Positions 36,570-48,139 of a stretch of 64,000 nt of DNA are shown one piece after another. Numbering within the stretch: position 1 is the first letter of the stretch; each line of letters begins with the position of its first letter. The position numbers and the translations under genes were made by a program. The notes under the pieces were generated by a model. That model worked only from the letters and a program-made list of their open reading frames with translations, did no database searches and was not told where the DNA came from. The stretch lies in the NCBI GenBank assembly GCA_030386875.1, contig CM059572.1, positions 38,747,732 through 38,811,731 of the forward strand. Direction: 5' to 3'. The DNA comes from Morinoia aosen (taxonomy: Eukaryota > Arthropoda > Malacostraca > Amphipoda > Talitridae).

Positions 36570-37345
36570 GTGTGTGTTCCTCGCTTATGTCACGTCGGTG
36601 ACGTGCTCCTAATTCTGATGAATGTGATACTTCACAGCTCTGAAAACTGCTCTTATTAGTAACGCTCCTATCTCCTAGTCGCCTTAGTGACGTCCTAGAT
36701 CTTGAATTTTCCGCCGCATTTCTAGTGTATCTGTGATAAATTTTGTTGCTTGAAATCTACCATACATTGTGCAACGTATCACTCGAGAGGTGAATGAATT
36801 TTGGCGTTAAGATATGTAACAGTTTCAAAAGAATGGCCCTATAAAGTAAACCCAAAAGTCGAGTGTCGTGGTCACGCGGAACTCAGCAATATTGCATGCT
36901 GGATTTTTTTGAGATGAGATTTTTCTTCCTTGCTTAAATATTTTAGAATCCTCCGAGGTGCTCGCTTTGTCTCCTGTAATGTTCACGGATACATTTTAAC
37001 ATTCAGTTTTGATTTTCCAGCGTTGCCGCCCTGACTTCGCTTGACTAAATATATCCCTTGGAGTTAACAATGCGTCCAAGAGTTACATATTTATGTGCAT
37101 ATGCATAAAATTTTAAATCATTTATCTAAAGATTGGTAATCTTGTGTCGGAAAAATTGTAATTCTCATATTTACTGAAAGTGCTTCAATTAGTTACATCC
37201 ATGATAATTCGTGGTTTGCGTTTGCGTTTAGAAAGTTAGCTTAAACTTCAGCTGATTTAGAGTTTCACCAGTTCAGTTCGATCACCCGATTTGTATGTTG
37301 GATGGGAAATAGATATTGGATTGTTTACCGGCTGCTTTTGAGACA
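36570..37345. other. Unassigned non-coding DNA
   Basis: Nothing is recognised in this stretch. Confidence 0.55.
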
Positions 37346-37348
37346 GGC

Positions 37349-37582
37349 GCCTCCAGGAGGATACTGTTATGTTACCCCAGCTATAGATGGGCTTCAGGGA
37401 CTCCTATTTCTAGTGTCCACTTTGCTTTATTGGTGCTCATTTCTTATTCGTCTCTTCTTCATTGTCTTTGTTTTCTCTTCATTGCTAAATTACTGTTTCT
37501 ATGTGTAGTGTATCCTGTGTGGCAACCCACCTTGTGCATTAATTGAATTTTATGTGGCTAGGCTGTTTTACACTAACTTATG
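37349..37582 (+). mobile_element. SINE-A copy, highly degenerate and shortened
   Basis: The head CCTCCAGGAGGATACTG, the block TTACTGTTTCTATGTGTAGT, GTGGCAACCCACCTTGTGCA and the terminal TTTTACACTAACTTATGG place it in the family. Most of the body after the head is lost or unalignable by eye. Confidence 0.6.
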
Positions 37583-37607
37583 GGAAGAATAAAAATAACA
37601 GTTAAAT

Positions 37608-37841
37608 TTAATAGGCACGTTTACTGCGATGGGATATACTGAAGCTCAATATTCAACTCAAATTTACAGTAAAAAGTTGTTAGCAATTTTATAAATACCA
37701 AACATTAACTGGGCCCATTAAATACCATTAATTTTAAAAGATGGTAAAATTTTTCCAAACCACCCATCAATGGGTCGTTTCGCAGCAGGAAGAACTTGAG
37801 CACGACCCATCTGTGGGTAGTATCGTGAGCAGCGTTTTGAA
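37608..37841 (+). mobile_element. TTAA MITE-like element, copy 1
   Basis: It starts TTAATAGGCACGTTTACTGC and shares CTCAATATTCAACTCAAATT, TACCAAACATTAACTGGG and ATTAAATACCAT with the copies at 42307 and 47946. The far end reads CGTGAGCAGCGTTTTGAA, a decayed TTAA end. Internal ACCCATCAATGGGT and ACCCATCTGTGGGT are short palindromes. It has no coding capacity. Confidence 0.65.
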
Positions 37842-38587
37842 TTTTTAACCTAATAACGATTTCGTGCTATACGGACGCTCGTTGATGCTACTAGGATAAA
37901 CAACAAAACATACTTCAGTATGCTAGACTATTAGTACGCTTTGACGTAGAGTCGTGGACACGAGACTGCGCTCTGGAGGCGACAGTGGAGTCGAACGGAA
38001 GCCGCAAATATCTGCCACTGCCGGCACGGATATCCTTCTCCCGCCGCCTCAACTGCGGGCTGCCGGCGCACGTGCGGCCTTCACCAAATGCTGCCATTTT
38101 ACTTTTAAGACTCGATCTCCGCTAGACGGCCCTGAAAACCTGGGCTGCGCGAACGCTGGGTGCGTGACTGCCTTTAAAAGGAATAGTTCCTTTTTGCTGC
38201 ACTTCCATGCATCAACGCTAACTTTGTCTCTCTATTTTGGTATATTCCCCTACTTTCGCTCCAACTTAGGTCATTGAAATACTTAGCATATTGGATGAGC
38301 TCGTTCCAAGAAGTAATTTTATTCAAATCGAGGCTGAGAGTTGAAAATTTTGCTATAAATCATTGACACAACGTGGTGAAATTTCACATTTCTTGGTGTG
38401 AGTGAGCTCCTCGTGTAACTTTTTTATTGTTGAGAAACGCGAATAAATACCTTACATATCCTTGAAGCTTGTTTCGATTTGATTTTCCTGTTTTTTTAAT
38501 TGCGTAAATGTGTAATTTCATGAGAGTTTAAGTCCCAGGGGACTTTGCATTCCAGTAAGATATTTTGAGATAAATGGAATAGATTTA

Positions 38588-38850
38588 TTCCTCACGGAAG
38601 TACAACTATTGCATCTATGGGAATTAGCGCTCCCAGGGAGAAAATGAGTGGTCCTGAGTGGGTTAGGAAGACCTTCTTTTTGTTGATGTATTTTTTTTTG
38701 TTTTTTTACGGATCATCTTCGGTTCACTGCTGTCGTATTTTTCAACAGCAGTGACTTTCTTCTTCAAGTTCTATCTTGTTTCCTAACCTTGTCTCTCAAC
38801 TTACTGTTTCTATGCCCCTTCTGCATAGATTCCGCATTCCCTTATCTCTA
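38588..38850 (+). mobile_element. SINE-A host copy, 5' part, interrupted
   Basis: The head TCCTCACGGAAGTACAACTA and most of the body are present up to TTCCCTTATCTCTA, where a second SINE-A is inserted. The remainder resumes at 39211. Confidence 0.85.
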
Positions 38851-39197
38851 CCCCTCAGGGGGATACTTCTACTTCATGGGAATTGGCTTTCCCAGGGAGA
38901 CAATGTGAGGGCCCGAGCTCAGAGCTGAGAGTCAGGTAGGCCTTCTTTTTGTTGAAATAGAATGTTTTTGTTATTTTAAGAACCATCTTTTTTCGGTTCG
39001 CTGCTGTCCTGTTTTTCAGCACCTACTACATTCTTCTTCAACTTTGATCTTGTTTCATTGTCTTTTTTCTCAATTTACTATTTCCATGCCCTTTCTGCAT
39101 AGATGCCGCTTTCCCTTAACTACATACTAAATGGTGTCTACCTTCTTCCTCTCTTTGAATCGCCTTTGTGGCGGATAGGGAGACTTAAACTAACTGA
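38851..39197 (+). mobile_element. SINE-A copy nested inside another SINE-A
   Basis: It begins CCCCTCAGGGGGATACTTCT and ends ...CTTAAACTAACTGA. The 13-bp target duplication TCCCTTATCTCTA (38838-38850) and TCCCTTATCTCCA (39198-39210) is taken from the host SINE-A itself. The head hairpin has lost its 3' arm (TACTTCTACTTCATGGG), and AGAGCTGAGAG shows a small internal duplication. Confidence 0.9.
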
Positions 39198-39210
39198 TCC
39201 CTTATCTCCA

Positions 39211-39292
39211 TACTGAATGGTGCCTTCCTCCTCCTTCTCTTCGGAACGCTTTTTTTTTAGCGTTCAGGGAGGCTTAAACTAACATCTTATCT
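39211..39292 (+). mobile_element. SINE-A host copy, 3' part
   Basis: This continues the copy that starts at 38588: TACTGAATGGTGCCTTCCTC, then the AGGGAGGCTTAAACTAAC end and a TCTTATCT tail. Confidence 0.85.
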
Positions 39293-40194
39293 TTCTGTGA
39301 CTGAACTCAACGAGTTTCTTTCAGATTATCTGTTACGTTCATATTTCTCGGTAATATTGGTATCCATGTCTGCCCATTTAAATATCACTTTCGAAATTGA
39401 GTATGCCAATAGTCGTTGGCTTACTCAATTTTACCCGATTTCTTTAAAGGTAACATTTTTTTGCACCAATTCGAAATTTTCGAATAATTTGACTTATCAA
39501 ATCGACGAGTTCCAGGTTTGCGAACACTTGTTTTGCCGTACTTTCCTCTCCTGATATTTAGTTGGGCGAGATGAACTTTTTCGGTGAAACAGTGTTTCCG
39601 GACCGGCCGGGCGTGCCGGGTCCTCGGAATAATAATGGTAATTTTATTCCAGTCTCCCTGAGGAAGGCCGCATGTCCTTTTGCCATTTACGAGGTGCTGT
39701 GAAATCCAGGAAAGAAATGTTTGGCAAAAGGTCGAATATTAAATAGGTCTAACAAATATTTCATGTGAGGGATAGCGAATCAGGAGTCATAAATGACACG
39801 TATACCTAAAAAGATACATAATTATGCACTAAAAATCGAAAATTCGACGTTAATAATAGTTGCGTTTGCAGTAGGACAGAAGCAGCCAGTTTTGCTTGGT
39901 TCCTCCTGCTAGAGTTTATGGTCCATGCGCGCGAAGAATTGAAGTCACACTTTGATCTTCCGCTCGTCATGTCACAAAATAAAGAGAGAGCGCCGACTAC
40001 ACTAAAGCTAACCAGGCGCTGAACTTCTACAGCTCCACGGGCGTGCATGTGACGCATGTTGTCTCGTAACTCGTGTAGAACTGTTCACACCGCAAACGTA
40101 CGTCAGGTTTGGAGATCAGTAGACGGGATGAGCGGTGATGCTGCCACACTTATTACAATACTTTATAGTCTCTGCATTATAAATGAATTTCCTA

Positions 40195-40350
40195 GTTATT
40201 ATTAGGAATGTAAATAAATTAATTAATGCGAAAATTTCAACACAATCATCGGCCTCATGAAGATATCCGTTTTCTAAATCAATTTCTTAAAGTTGTTATT
40301 AAAGAATATAAATAAATGAATGCGAAAAGTTCAATGAAATCCTCTGTCTA
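40195..40350. repeat. Diverged two-unit direct repeat, period about 97
   Basis: GTTATTATTAGGAATGTAAA plus TAAATTAATTAATGCGAAAA (40195) recurs as GTTGTTATTAAAGAATATAA plus ATAAATGAATGCGAAAAG (40292), each followed by TTCAA and a CCTC/GCCTCATGAA-like end. Confidence 0.75.
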
Positions 40351-40492
40351 ATGAATGACTGAAATAATTGAAAAAACAATAAATGAATCGTTGATTGGCG
40401 AGACGTTTCATCAATTACGGGTCGTATGCTCTGTTCATATTCAGCATTTGAGCTGAGCCCTCATTTACCTCGATACATTACAGGAATGACAG

Positions 40493-40520
40493 CAATATTA
40501 ACCAGGCGCGGTTAATATTG
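40493..40520. repeat. Perfect 11-bp inverted repeat (hairpin)
   Basis: CAATATTAACC (40493-40503), loop AGGCGC, GGTTAATATTG (40510-40520). No T run follows, so it does not look like a terminator. Confidence 0.9.
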
Positions 40521-41944
40521 GCCACGAGTATTCGGGTCAACACGGGTGTGTTATTTACTTCCTAATTGTATTATTGTTTTAAGAGCTAAATCTATAAAAT
40601 ATATTATTTTTACCATTGTATTAAGTTAGCAGGCTGACTCAAGTGCGCGGCGTCCTTCATCTGCTAAAAAATATGAGAACTCGTACATGTTTAGCCCTAC
40701 ATGTATGTGCAATACTGGTGTTCTGCAGTGTAGCTGTGCGATGATGCCTTCTTCTATTGCGTCAACAAGCTGAGTAATTTGACCTGCAGCTGCTTGATTT
40801 AATCAACCCTCGTTAGCTCGTTGCTGCCGCATCACGCACTTCACTGCACCAGGCCTTCTTCGCATTCTTCCTTGTGAGTTGTCATCGCCTTCGTATTGGA
40901 TGCGTGAGCTTTTTAACACCACAATACATGTTATAATAACTTGATACAGTATTATTGGGTAGTATTGTTCTCATACTTTATTCATGTACTCACGTTCATT
41001 CCAAAACTTTGTTATCGCTTCTTATAATCCATTACATTATCTGGTTGTTAAGGACTGCACAGGTCACGACAGTGGTCTCTCGCGTTCAGGACTATCCATC
41101 AATAGTTTCCTAGAAAATATGCTTTAATCTTTATTTATATGTTTACGGTGTGAATCTAGCATGTCTGTTGTTGTCAGTGTCGTTTTATTTGCTAATAATT
41201 ATGCACTTGTGTTACTGCAAAATGGTAAGCCAGCATGAACTTTTTATTGTATTGATCCTCAAATCTTCAGTGTCATTATGACGCATTTATGACTTCTCAT
41301 AAACCAGTAAGCACGTTGCCACTCGCTTGTTACGACAATTTTCTGCGCGAGGTATCTTGCTGTTGATTTTTATGCTCGTGGCTTATAAGCTAGAATGCAA
41401 GATGCAGTTAGTGCCTTGGAATTCTATCTCCTACACGAGACGATTGAGCTTATAAAACATGAGGCAATGCAAGACTCTTATGACTCGTCGTCTTACGTTT
41501 CTGCCATGCTTTTGTTCCATTGGTGTCTCAACTCTGAACACGTAGGCGCCGTCTTTGTCATATACACCTGTCCAAATGACAGTAACGACACTAAATGCTC
41601 AATGCTCGTCCTATGTTCTTGACGGAAAGAACGTTTAATACTTGTGACATACACTTCGCGTTTGGGACTGAGAAGTGAACGCCTAATGCTCCACCCTTGC
41701 TGGCACTTGGGTGCTGAGCGCAGCTAAAGACGTAAAGGTGCTGGTGCTTATTGCGCACCTGGCCGTACAACGAACTGAAGACGCGGACTGGCGCGTACAC
41801 CTGCTGCGTGCTCGCGACTCCACCTCGCGCCATTCCCTTTAAATGCCCAGTCGATAGCGATGCACTTCCGTACGCTGCGTCGCCGTCGCGCCCTCGGGTC
41901 TCGTCGGGACCTGAGCTGCTATGTCGTGGTCGCTTGCTCTCTTA

Positions 41945-42116
41945 GCTCACCGAGGCAGGCGTGCGCCGGCAGCATGTAAGCTGGTGCGTCGTACTGCTGG
42001 TCTGGTGCTGGGGTTGTCTGCTGGTCGCATGCTCACCGAGGCAGGCGTGCGCCGGCAGCATGTAAGCTGGTGCGTCGTACTGCTGGTCTAGTGCTGGGGT
42101 TGTCTGCTGGTCACAT
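41945..42116. repeat. Two-unit 86-bp tandem duplication
   Basis: Units at 41945-42030 and 42031-42116 differ at only two bases (CTGGTG/CTAGTG and TCGCAT/TCACAT). The unit is GC-rich and starts GCTCACCGAGGCAGGCGTGC. Near-identity implies a recent duplication. Confidence 0.95.
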
Positions 42117-42306
42117 GAGTGGTAGAAATGGAGTCGTGCTTTTAGTTATGAGTTTAGTGCGCTAGTAACATGAATGGAGAGTTATTGAACCGTGCTGTTT
42201 TAGTCCTCAGTTCCGTGTGCAGTGTGCTGGTGTTTGTGTGTTGGTCACATGAGTAGAAGAAATTTAGCTATATTTTTTATGTAGTAAGTTGAGTGTATCA
42301 TTGATA

Positions 42307-42520
42307 TTAACACGTTAAGTGCGGCGGGTTAAAACTGAAATTCAATATTCAACTCAAATTAGAGTTAATTTTAGAGTTCAATTTTGAGAATAGCAAACAT
42401 TAAATAAATCGCGCCTTCATTTAGTTTTCATGAAGCAGTTATCGAAATTGAGTCAGTGACAGCTGGTCGGTCAGCAGCATTGTCAAAAACCCACTCAGTG
42501 ACTACCGGTGTGTAACGTCG
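42307..42520 (+). mobile_element. TTAA MITE-like element, copy 2
   Basis: It starts TTAACACGTTAAGTGCGGCG and shares TTCAATATTCAACTCAAATT and AGCAAACATTAA with the other copies. The far end (ACTACCGGTGTGTAACG) is decayed, and its border is approximate. Confidence 0.55.
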
Positions 42521-42529
42521 CACTTGAAG

Positions 42530-45500
42530 TGTTGTGGAGAAATCAGGAGTTTTAGTTCTCAGGTACGTCTAAAGTGTGCTAGCTTAACATGAGTGGAAAG
42601 ACTAGACAAATATTGTATGTGTGTTATAGATGCCATTGGAGTGTGCCGCTGACGTGAGAGATCTTGCGTTGTATTTTTAGTGTGCTAGTGACGTGAACTG
42701 AGACATCAGGAACCCTGCATCACGTACGTGGGATTTAGGGAGAATCGTTTAAAGTATGTACGACTATTTAGAGCGCGTGGTAGGAATGAAAGACTTAGTT
42801 GAAGGGTTCTGATCTGGAGTATATACAGACTTGATGGGTCACAGGTAAAGTTACACAGTATTTTTGAGGTTGGTAATGAATTCTGCCCGTGCATCCTTAT
42901 GTACGAGTTAATGGTACGATGTGTAATGTAGGATCATTACTGTGAAGTATTAAATTAAAAGTACCCTCTATGGTTATGACTATCCTAAAAAATGTATTCT
43001 CTTTTTGACTTCCCAATACTCACGCATTTTGTTTTGATGCATGTGTTTATTGACGTAGTACAGGTCCTATGAGTTAAATAAAAGAAAAAAACATTATATT
43101 TAGGAATATTAGTGGTCATAATAGAAAACTTGCGGCACCTGAAACAAAAAGAAAAAATACATGAGTAATCGTCAGTAAAAGTATGATTGCATTTTTTCGG
43201 ATACCCGGTACACTCAATTCTTCACTGATGCTAAATTCTGAACGAGTTACCTTGCTCTGAGAACTGCTGTTGAAAAGTGATAATCGAAAAATAAACTTTC
43301 TCACAGATCACGATTCATTGGTTTCAATAACAGTATACTTAATTTTGGGGTTGAACCTCCTCAAAACAGTTACAAATAATTTTTCGGGAAGAATAAAACT
43401 GAAAAGCGCTAATCACTTCAGTATGATGGTCACTGAGGCACCGCGTGAATTGAATTAGAAAACGCGCTCTGAAAATATTCGTTGATCCGTGTTAGTACTA
43501 ACCTCTGGACACAGCGCTTGTTCAGCTGAACAAATTCTATAAAATGATGCTTGTTTTGAATTGCAAAATGATTAGGCAAGACGGACGTTTTGAGAGCTGC
43601 CAGCCTGGGACGGTGGAGCAGGAAGTTGACGGCTGTGACTGCTTGTGTCGACCTGGTCCGCTAACGGCTGGTGGCGCAGGGATGCGCCTGTGCTGCTGGG
43701 CCCTGGCTTGGAGGAAGTGATTTGATCCGTTCGCTCAGCTGATGCTCATTAATAGTCTTCATTGACAGCTAGGTGCGTTTTTACGCCTTTGTACTCTTCT
43801 CTCTTCCACGTTGATGGTTTTAGACATTTTGTCGCTTTCTGCCTAGTTATTATACAAGAGATCATATTGTTTCTATTCTATGGCAGTCTTTGAAGCGGAA
43901 ACCTTGTGGAAGGGATTCTAAAAACCGCTCTCTCTCTTTTTGTGCTGAGTTGCTATCGATCTGTTACTACGGCTTATTTTTCGTTGTGTTAAAATAGTTC
44001 AATACTTAAGCTACTAGACCGCAAATTGTTAATACGCGGACAATTACGTTTTGTTAAAATCGAGAGTATTCTTGACTCCCACGCCTGTACTGTAGGTGAT
44101 CAAAAACTTGTTTGGCACTCAGTTGCTAGCGATGTTTTGCGGTGGATTATTGGCTACAATTCAAAGTGCCAAAAAAAATTAATAATAAAATAATTTTCAT
44201 TTTACAACTTCAAAAAATAATTCATCATTTGAATAAATTATCGACGGTTTGCTAACAGGTGACAGAATCAGGTTTTATTTGACAAATTCGCTTAGAAAAT
44301 AAATTTTAGCATTTCAAATTAAGTGGTCGGATAATGGGGCTAAAGCAATAAATTTTTTTACTTTGGAAATTTTTCTGTAAGAGACCCAGAACGTGTTTTC
44401 GAAAGAATTGAATTGTGATTTATTTGCTTGGCGGAACTATTCACCTAAAATATTTTTGCTGATTATTTTCATTTCTCTGAGTGAACTGATGGTAAGGAGT
44501 GATAGCTAAACTACCATCAAAACGTGTTTGCGTCGTCGATGTAGTAAATTTTGTAGGATGCCGCAAAAATCGCGTATTGCGTTAATGCAACGATTCTTCC
44601 GAGTTCACTCTTTGACTTTTGTATCATGTCGAGTGCCCGAGTACTGCACAGTTTTGCTTTACGGTATTTCATGGTGTCATTTCTATTTGATTCTATGGCA
44701 ATTGCATGTCTCATAGCCAAGGTCATGTAGAAAGTGCGGGCTTTTCTAGTTTTTCTTTGATGAATGCAGATGATTTGAAAAACTCGAGTCTTATTAATTA
44801 TTATTCATGAGTCTTGTTAGGAGGTAGCGTGAGAGCTCTCACCGACGAGAGTTTTGTGTTGAATGAAGGAGCAATCAGAGGCCACGACTCAGTTCTGTTC
44901 ACTGTTTTGTGTATTTAGTTTTGCCATGTTTTGCTAATGGGAAGATCCTCACTCTATTTTCATCTAATCTGGTGGCGAATGTACAAACAAAGAGGTTTGC
45001 TCCAGGTTTGCAGCTCTTCAGTATTTTGAGAGGCTCCAATTAGGTTTTCGTATGAGGGTGCAGCTCCATTTGCTGGACTTGAATGCAGTTGATGAACTTT
45101 TATCATAAAGGACTGTTGAGGTTTGACTTCGAGAAGCGAAAGTTTCACTGAATGTGTCAAACCGTGTACAGCTTGTGTTATGTAATCCGTGATGTTTATG
45201 ATTTTTCTACTCGACGCTAATGTGCTGGTACACATCTTCAGTTGAAGCAGCTTGTTATTCTGTTTCTTTTGGGTGAATTACTACTGGCTTCCTTCCACTG
45301 AGAATATTTAGTGTAAGAAACAGCGACTGCCATGATTTTCAGCGACTCATTGGTCGAGAACTGTGCATAGCCTCTAAGCTGAAATTGCTCAAGTTTCCAA
45401 ATTATGCTGTGTCCATTGGCACCGGTGACTTTATACACTCACTCCATAATCCGTGATTTAGGGATAATATTCCCTTTTCCGTCCATGTGTCTCGTATAAA

Positions 45501-46965
45501 TGAGATTCGCGTTCGTGTGAGCGAGTGTGATCTGCAGTCAACCTGCTCATTATTTTTATTTTTCATGGTGTTTAAATACTTCTTGCTATAGCTAAAATTC
45601 TCCGAGCGTTTTTTTTCTGATCCTGTACAGTATCGAATTTTCAAAAACTGTGAGATGGGAACTGGAAGGTCAACTTCTTGGCAGACTTTCTCCTCGCACT
45701 TAAATAGAAACAAAGTAACTTCTCGTCGGCAACTTGTTTTAGGATTCAGTGTTCACCGTAATGCTTCTGATGACGATTTTCCATGTTAACTCTTCTCACT
45801 TTGAGCTTCTGTATACAAGAATTGATCATTTTATGTTAGATGCTGATGCAATCATTCTCAAATTGAAACACTACAGAGCTGAGTTTGATTTGTCCATTAT
45901 TTTTTACTTGTTAGAAAAAAAACCTCGAGCCTGTCTAGTGTAATTGCTATCCTTTGTTCTTCTTTTTTCGGAATTTTTTAGTGGGATATGTGTCGTCTTT
46001 CGACCATGAGAGTTTTTCAGGCGCTACAAAAAATAGGCGTTTAAAACTTTCTAACTCTCCGGTGGGCTTTAGTTCCTGTTTAATAACAAATCGTCCTAGT
46101 GTACAGCTATATCGCAGAAAATGCATCCTGAACTTGAACTTGGAGGCAGATTTGCGGTCGTGGGAACCAGTTGTTAGCTTCAACTTGTTCTCTGAAATTT
46201 TCTCTTGTTAGCGCTTTTCATTTTGGAGATGTCGGTTTGAGTTGGGACCGCTCGCTGAACCGGTCTTGGCTGGAGAGCAGCGGGCGACCACCAACCGCCT
46301 CCGCACCAGGAAGTCGGCCGTCCTCTCCTCCAGGTCCGGCTTTCATCCGATGCACTCGCGTCTCTCGGAATACTCGGACCTTGCAGTGCCGGAAGGCGTC
46401 GTGGTCACTTACTAAAATGTTTTGGTCAGAGGGCGCTATTGTCTGTGACGGAGAAATAACTTGGGTTATAATCTGAGTTGTACGTATAAGAAGGCATCCC
46501 AAAGGCGGAACTCGCCGCTCCTTGAAATGTGTCCCCAACTTGCATCTTTGAAAACACGTGTGATTTCTAAAATTTTAATTCGTCTTGGGTGGAAACCATT
46601 TTTAAACTTTGCGCAAAATGGCGGAATGCTTTTATGTCAAACCTGAATCTTGAATATAGAAATACTCAAAAACGAATTAGTTTTTTTCAGTCGGGCAAGC
46701 CCAAATTATTTTCCAAGTTAGCAATCTTCTCCAAAAGTAGTAAGCAAAATTTGTGGTCCTTGCGCGACGTAGATTGTTCACAAAGCTAATCTTTTGTGTA
46801 TTACCGGTAAAAACATCAAGTTGACGTATTAACGGATAAACTATTATATAGGAGATCAGCGCTATTGGCGTGCATTGTAGGAATGTGGAGGAGAGCTGTA
46901 TATCTCCCCCTATAATTTGCTGCGATGACAGATTCATCAGGAGTGGCAATTCTCTATATGGAGAA
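42530..46965. other. Unassigned non-coding DNA, about 4.4 kb
   Basis: No gene is recognised. The 46218-46440 stretch is GC-richer and open on both strands (101 codons plus, 106 codons minus) without a domain. The rest is AT-rich. Confidence 0.5.
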
Positions 46966-46971
46966 AACCAG

Positions 46972-47092
46972 TGAGACGGATTTCTAGGTCGGGATATCTG
47001 GTGTGGCGGATCTCAAGTTTGGATATCTGGTGCGAAGGACCTCAAATTTGGATATAATTTGTGGCAGATTTCATGATTGGGATATCAAGTGT
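46972..47092. repeat. Four-unit degenerate 29-30 bp tandem repeat
   Basis: The motif GATATCTGGTG or its variants begins at 46993, 47022, 47051 and 47081 (spacings 29, 29, 30). Each is preceded by a GGCGGATCTCAAGTTTG-like segment. Confidence 0.85.
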
Positions 47093-47099
47093 GACGCTT

Positions 47100-47560
47100 G
47101 ATTAGGCGCGCATATTCGTGCAATACGTTACATGGTAATCACTCGTTTTGGTCCCGATTATATGCGGTATGCATGTGCGAATGATATTCTTGTAAATTTC
47201 ATCTGCTGTGTACACTTTTGGCGTTAGCATTTTGTGTGCTTCACAACACAGCAATGGATCACTATTATGGTGAGGCTTTCCAAGTACTTCCGGCAGTGGA
47301 GTGGCTATGACCACTAGGTCACTGCGCCGTCATCTGACCAGCAGTGTGAGCAGGGCAATCTCTGTGTAGTTGAGGTATACTGGAGTGCACACTCGAGAGG
47401 GGATGGCAATATATTATGTGAGTGGCGTCGTCCCTTCCAATACTCCAGCTGCCTCGGCTTCTGATGTGACCCGTTTACTTTCGTGTGGGCCTGTGTATGT
47501 TGTGTAGAGTTCTGCTCTCTCGATATGTGCCCTTAACCTGATACGCAGACTTCATATTAA
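47100..47560. other. Unassigned non-coding DNA
   Basis: Nothing is recognised in this stretch. Confidence 0.55.
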
Positions 47561-47571
47561 ACTACCGTACG

Positions 47572-47932
47572 CCTTTTAGGGGGATACAACTGTCGTATCT
47601 ATGGGAATTAGCGCTCCCACGGGAAGTTGGGAGATTCTAAGTTGACGGTTATGTAGGCCTTTATTTCGTTGAATTAGCATAAGTTGTTTGTTTTGTTACA
47701 GATTTACTCTTTTTGAGTCATCGTTTTTTCAGCGCTTCTTAACTTCCTCTTATGATTTTTTATCTTTTTTCATAATTTTCTTCCAATTTTGTTGCCTATG
47801 CACCAGGTGTGGGACACACCTTGTACATAAATTCCTTGTTCCCTAAATTCTATTCTAAAAGGTGCCTGTCTCCTTCCTTTCTTGAGAATACCTTTTTTGT
47901 TTTCAGGGAGGCTCAAAGTAATATGTAATTTA
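47572..47932 (+). mobile_element. SINE-A copy, longer subtype
   Basis: The head CCTTTTAGGGGGATACAACT and the hairpin GATACAACTGTCGTATC are kept. The body has CCAGGTGTGGGACACACCTT, the extended subtype also seen at 3819. The tail is ATGTAATTTAATC. TACCGTACG and ATCGGTACG at the borders may be a worn target duplication. A TTAA MITE begins 13 bp downstream. Confidence 0.8.
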
Positions 47933-47945
47933 ATCGGTACGAGAT

Positions 47946-48132
47946 TTAACGCGTTGCTTGCGATGAGTGCCACCGTTGGGTCGGCTGAAAATTTTTAATA
48001 ACCTCTTTAAAAAATGATGGTATTTAATATACCCAGTTAATGTTTGGTATTGATAAATTTTTAACTACCTTTGACTTTAAATTTGAGTTGAATATTGAAC
48101 TTTAGTTTAACCCATCTCAATCAAAGTGTTAA
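47946..48132 (-). mobile_element. TTAA MITE-like element, copy 3, best defined
   Basis: This 187-bp unit is bounded by TTAA at both ends. The left end TTAACGCGTTGCTTGCGATG and the inverse of the right end TTAACACTTTGATTGAGATG match at 16 of the first 22 positions, an imperfect terminal inverted repeat. It is inverted relative to copies 1 and 2. TTAA flanks with short inverted repeats are the signature of piggyBac-type cut-and-paste elements. There is no transposase, so the assignment is tentative. Confidence 0.7.
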
Positions 48133-48139
48133 TGAAGGT

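Larger units (their letters stand above)
39300..41944. other. Unassigned non-coding DNA
   Basis: No gene is recognised. A GC-richer patch at about 41690-41940 precedes a tandem duplication. Short frames at 41591-41945 on both strands lack domains. Confidence 0.55.

Noticed and set aside
46218-46538. 101- and 106-codon opposing frames in GC-rich DNA
   Set aside because: Mutual overlap and no recognisable domain.
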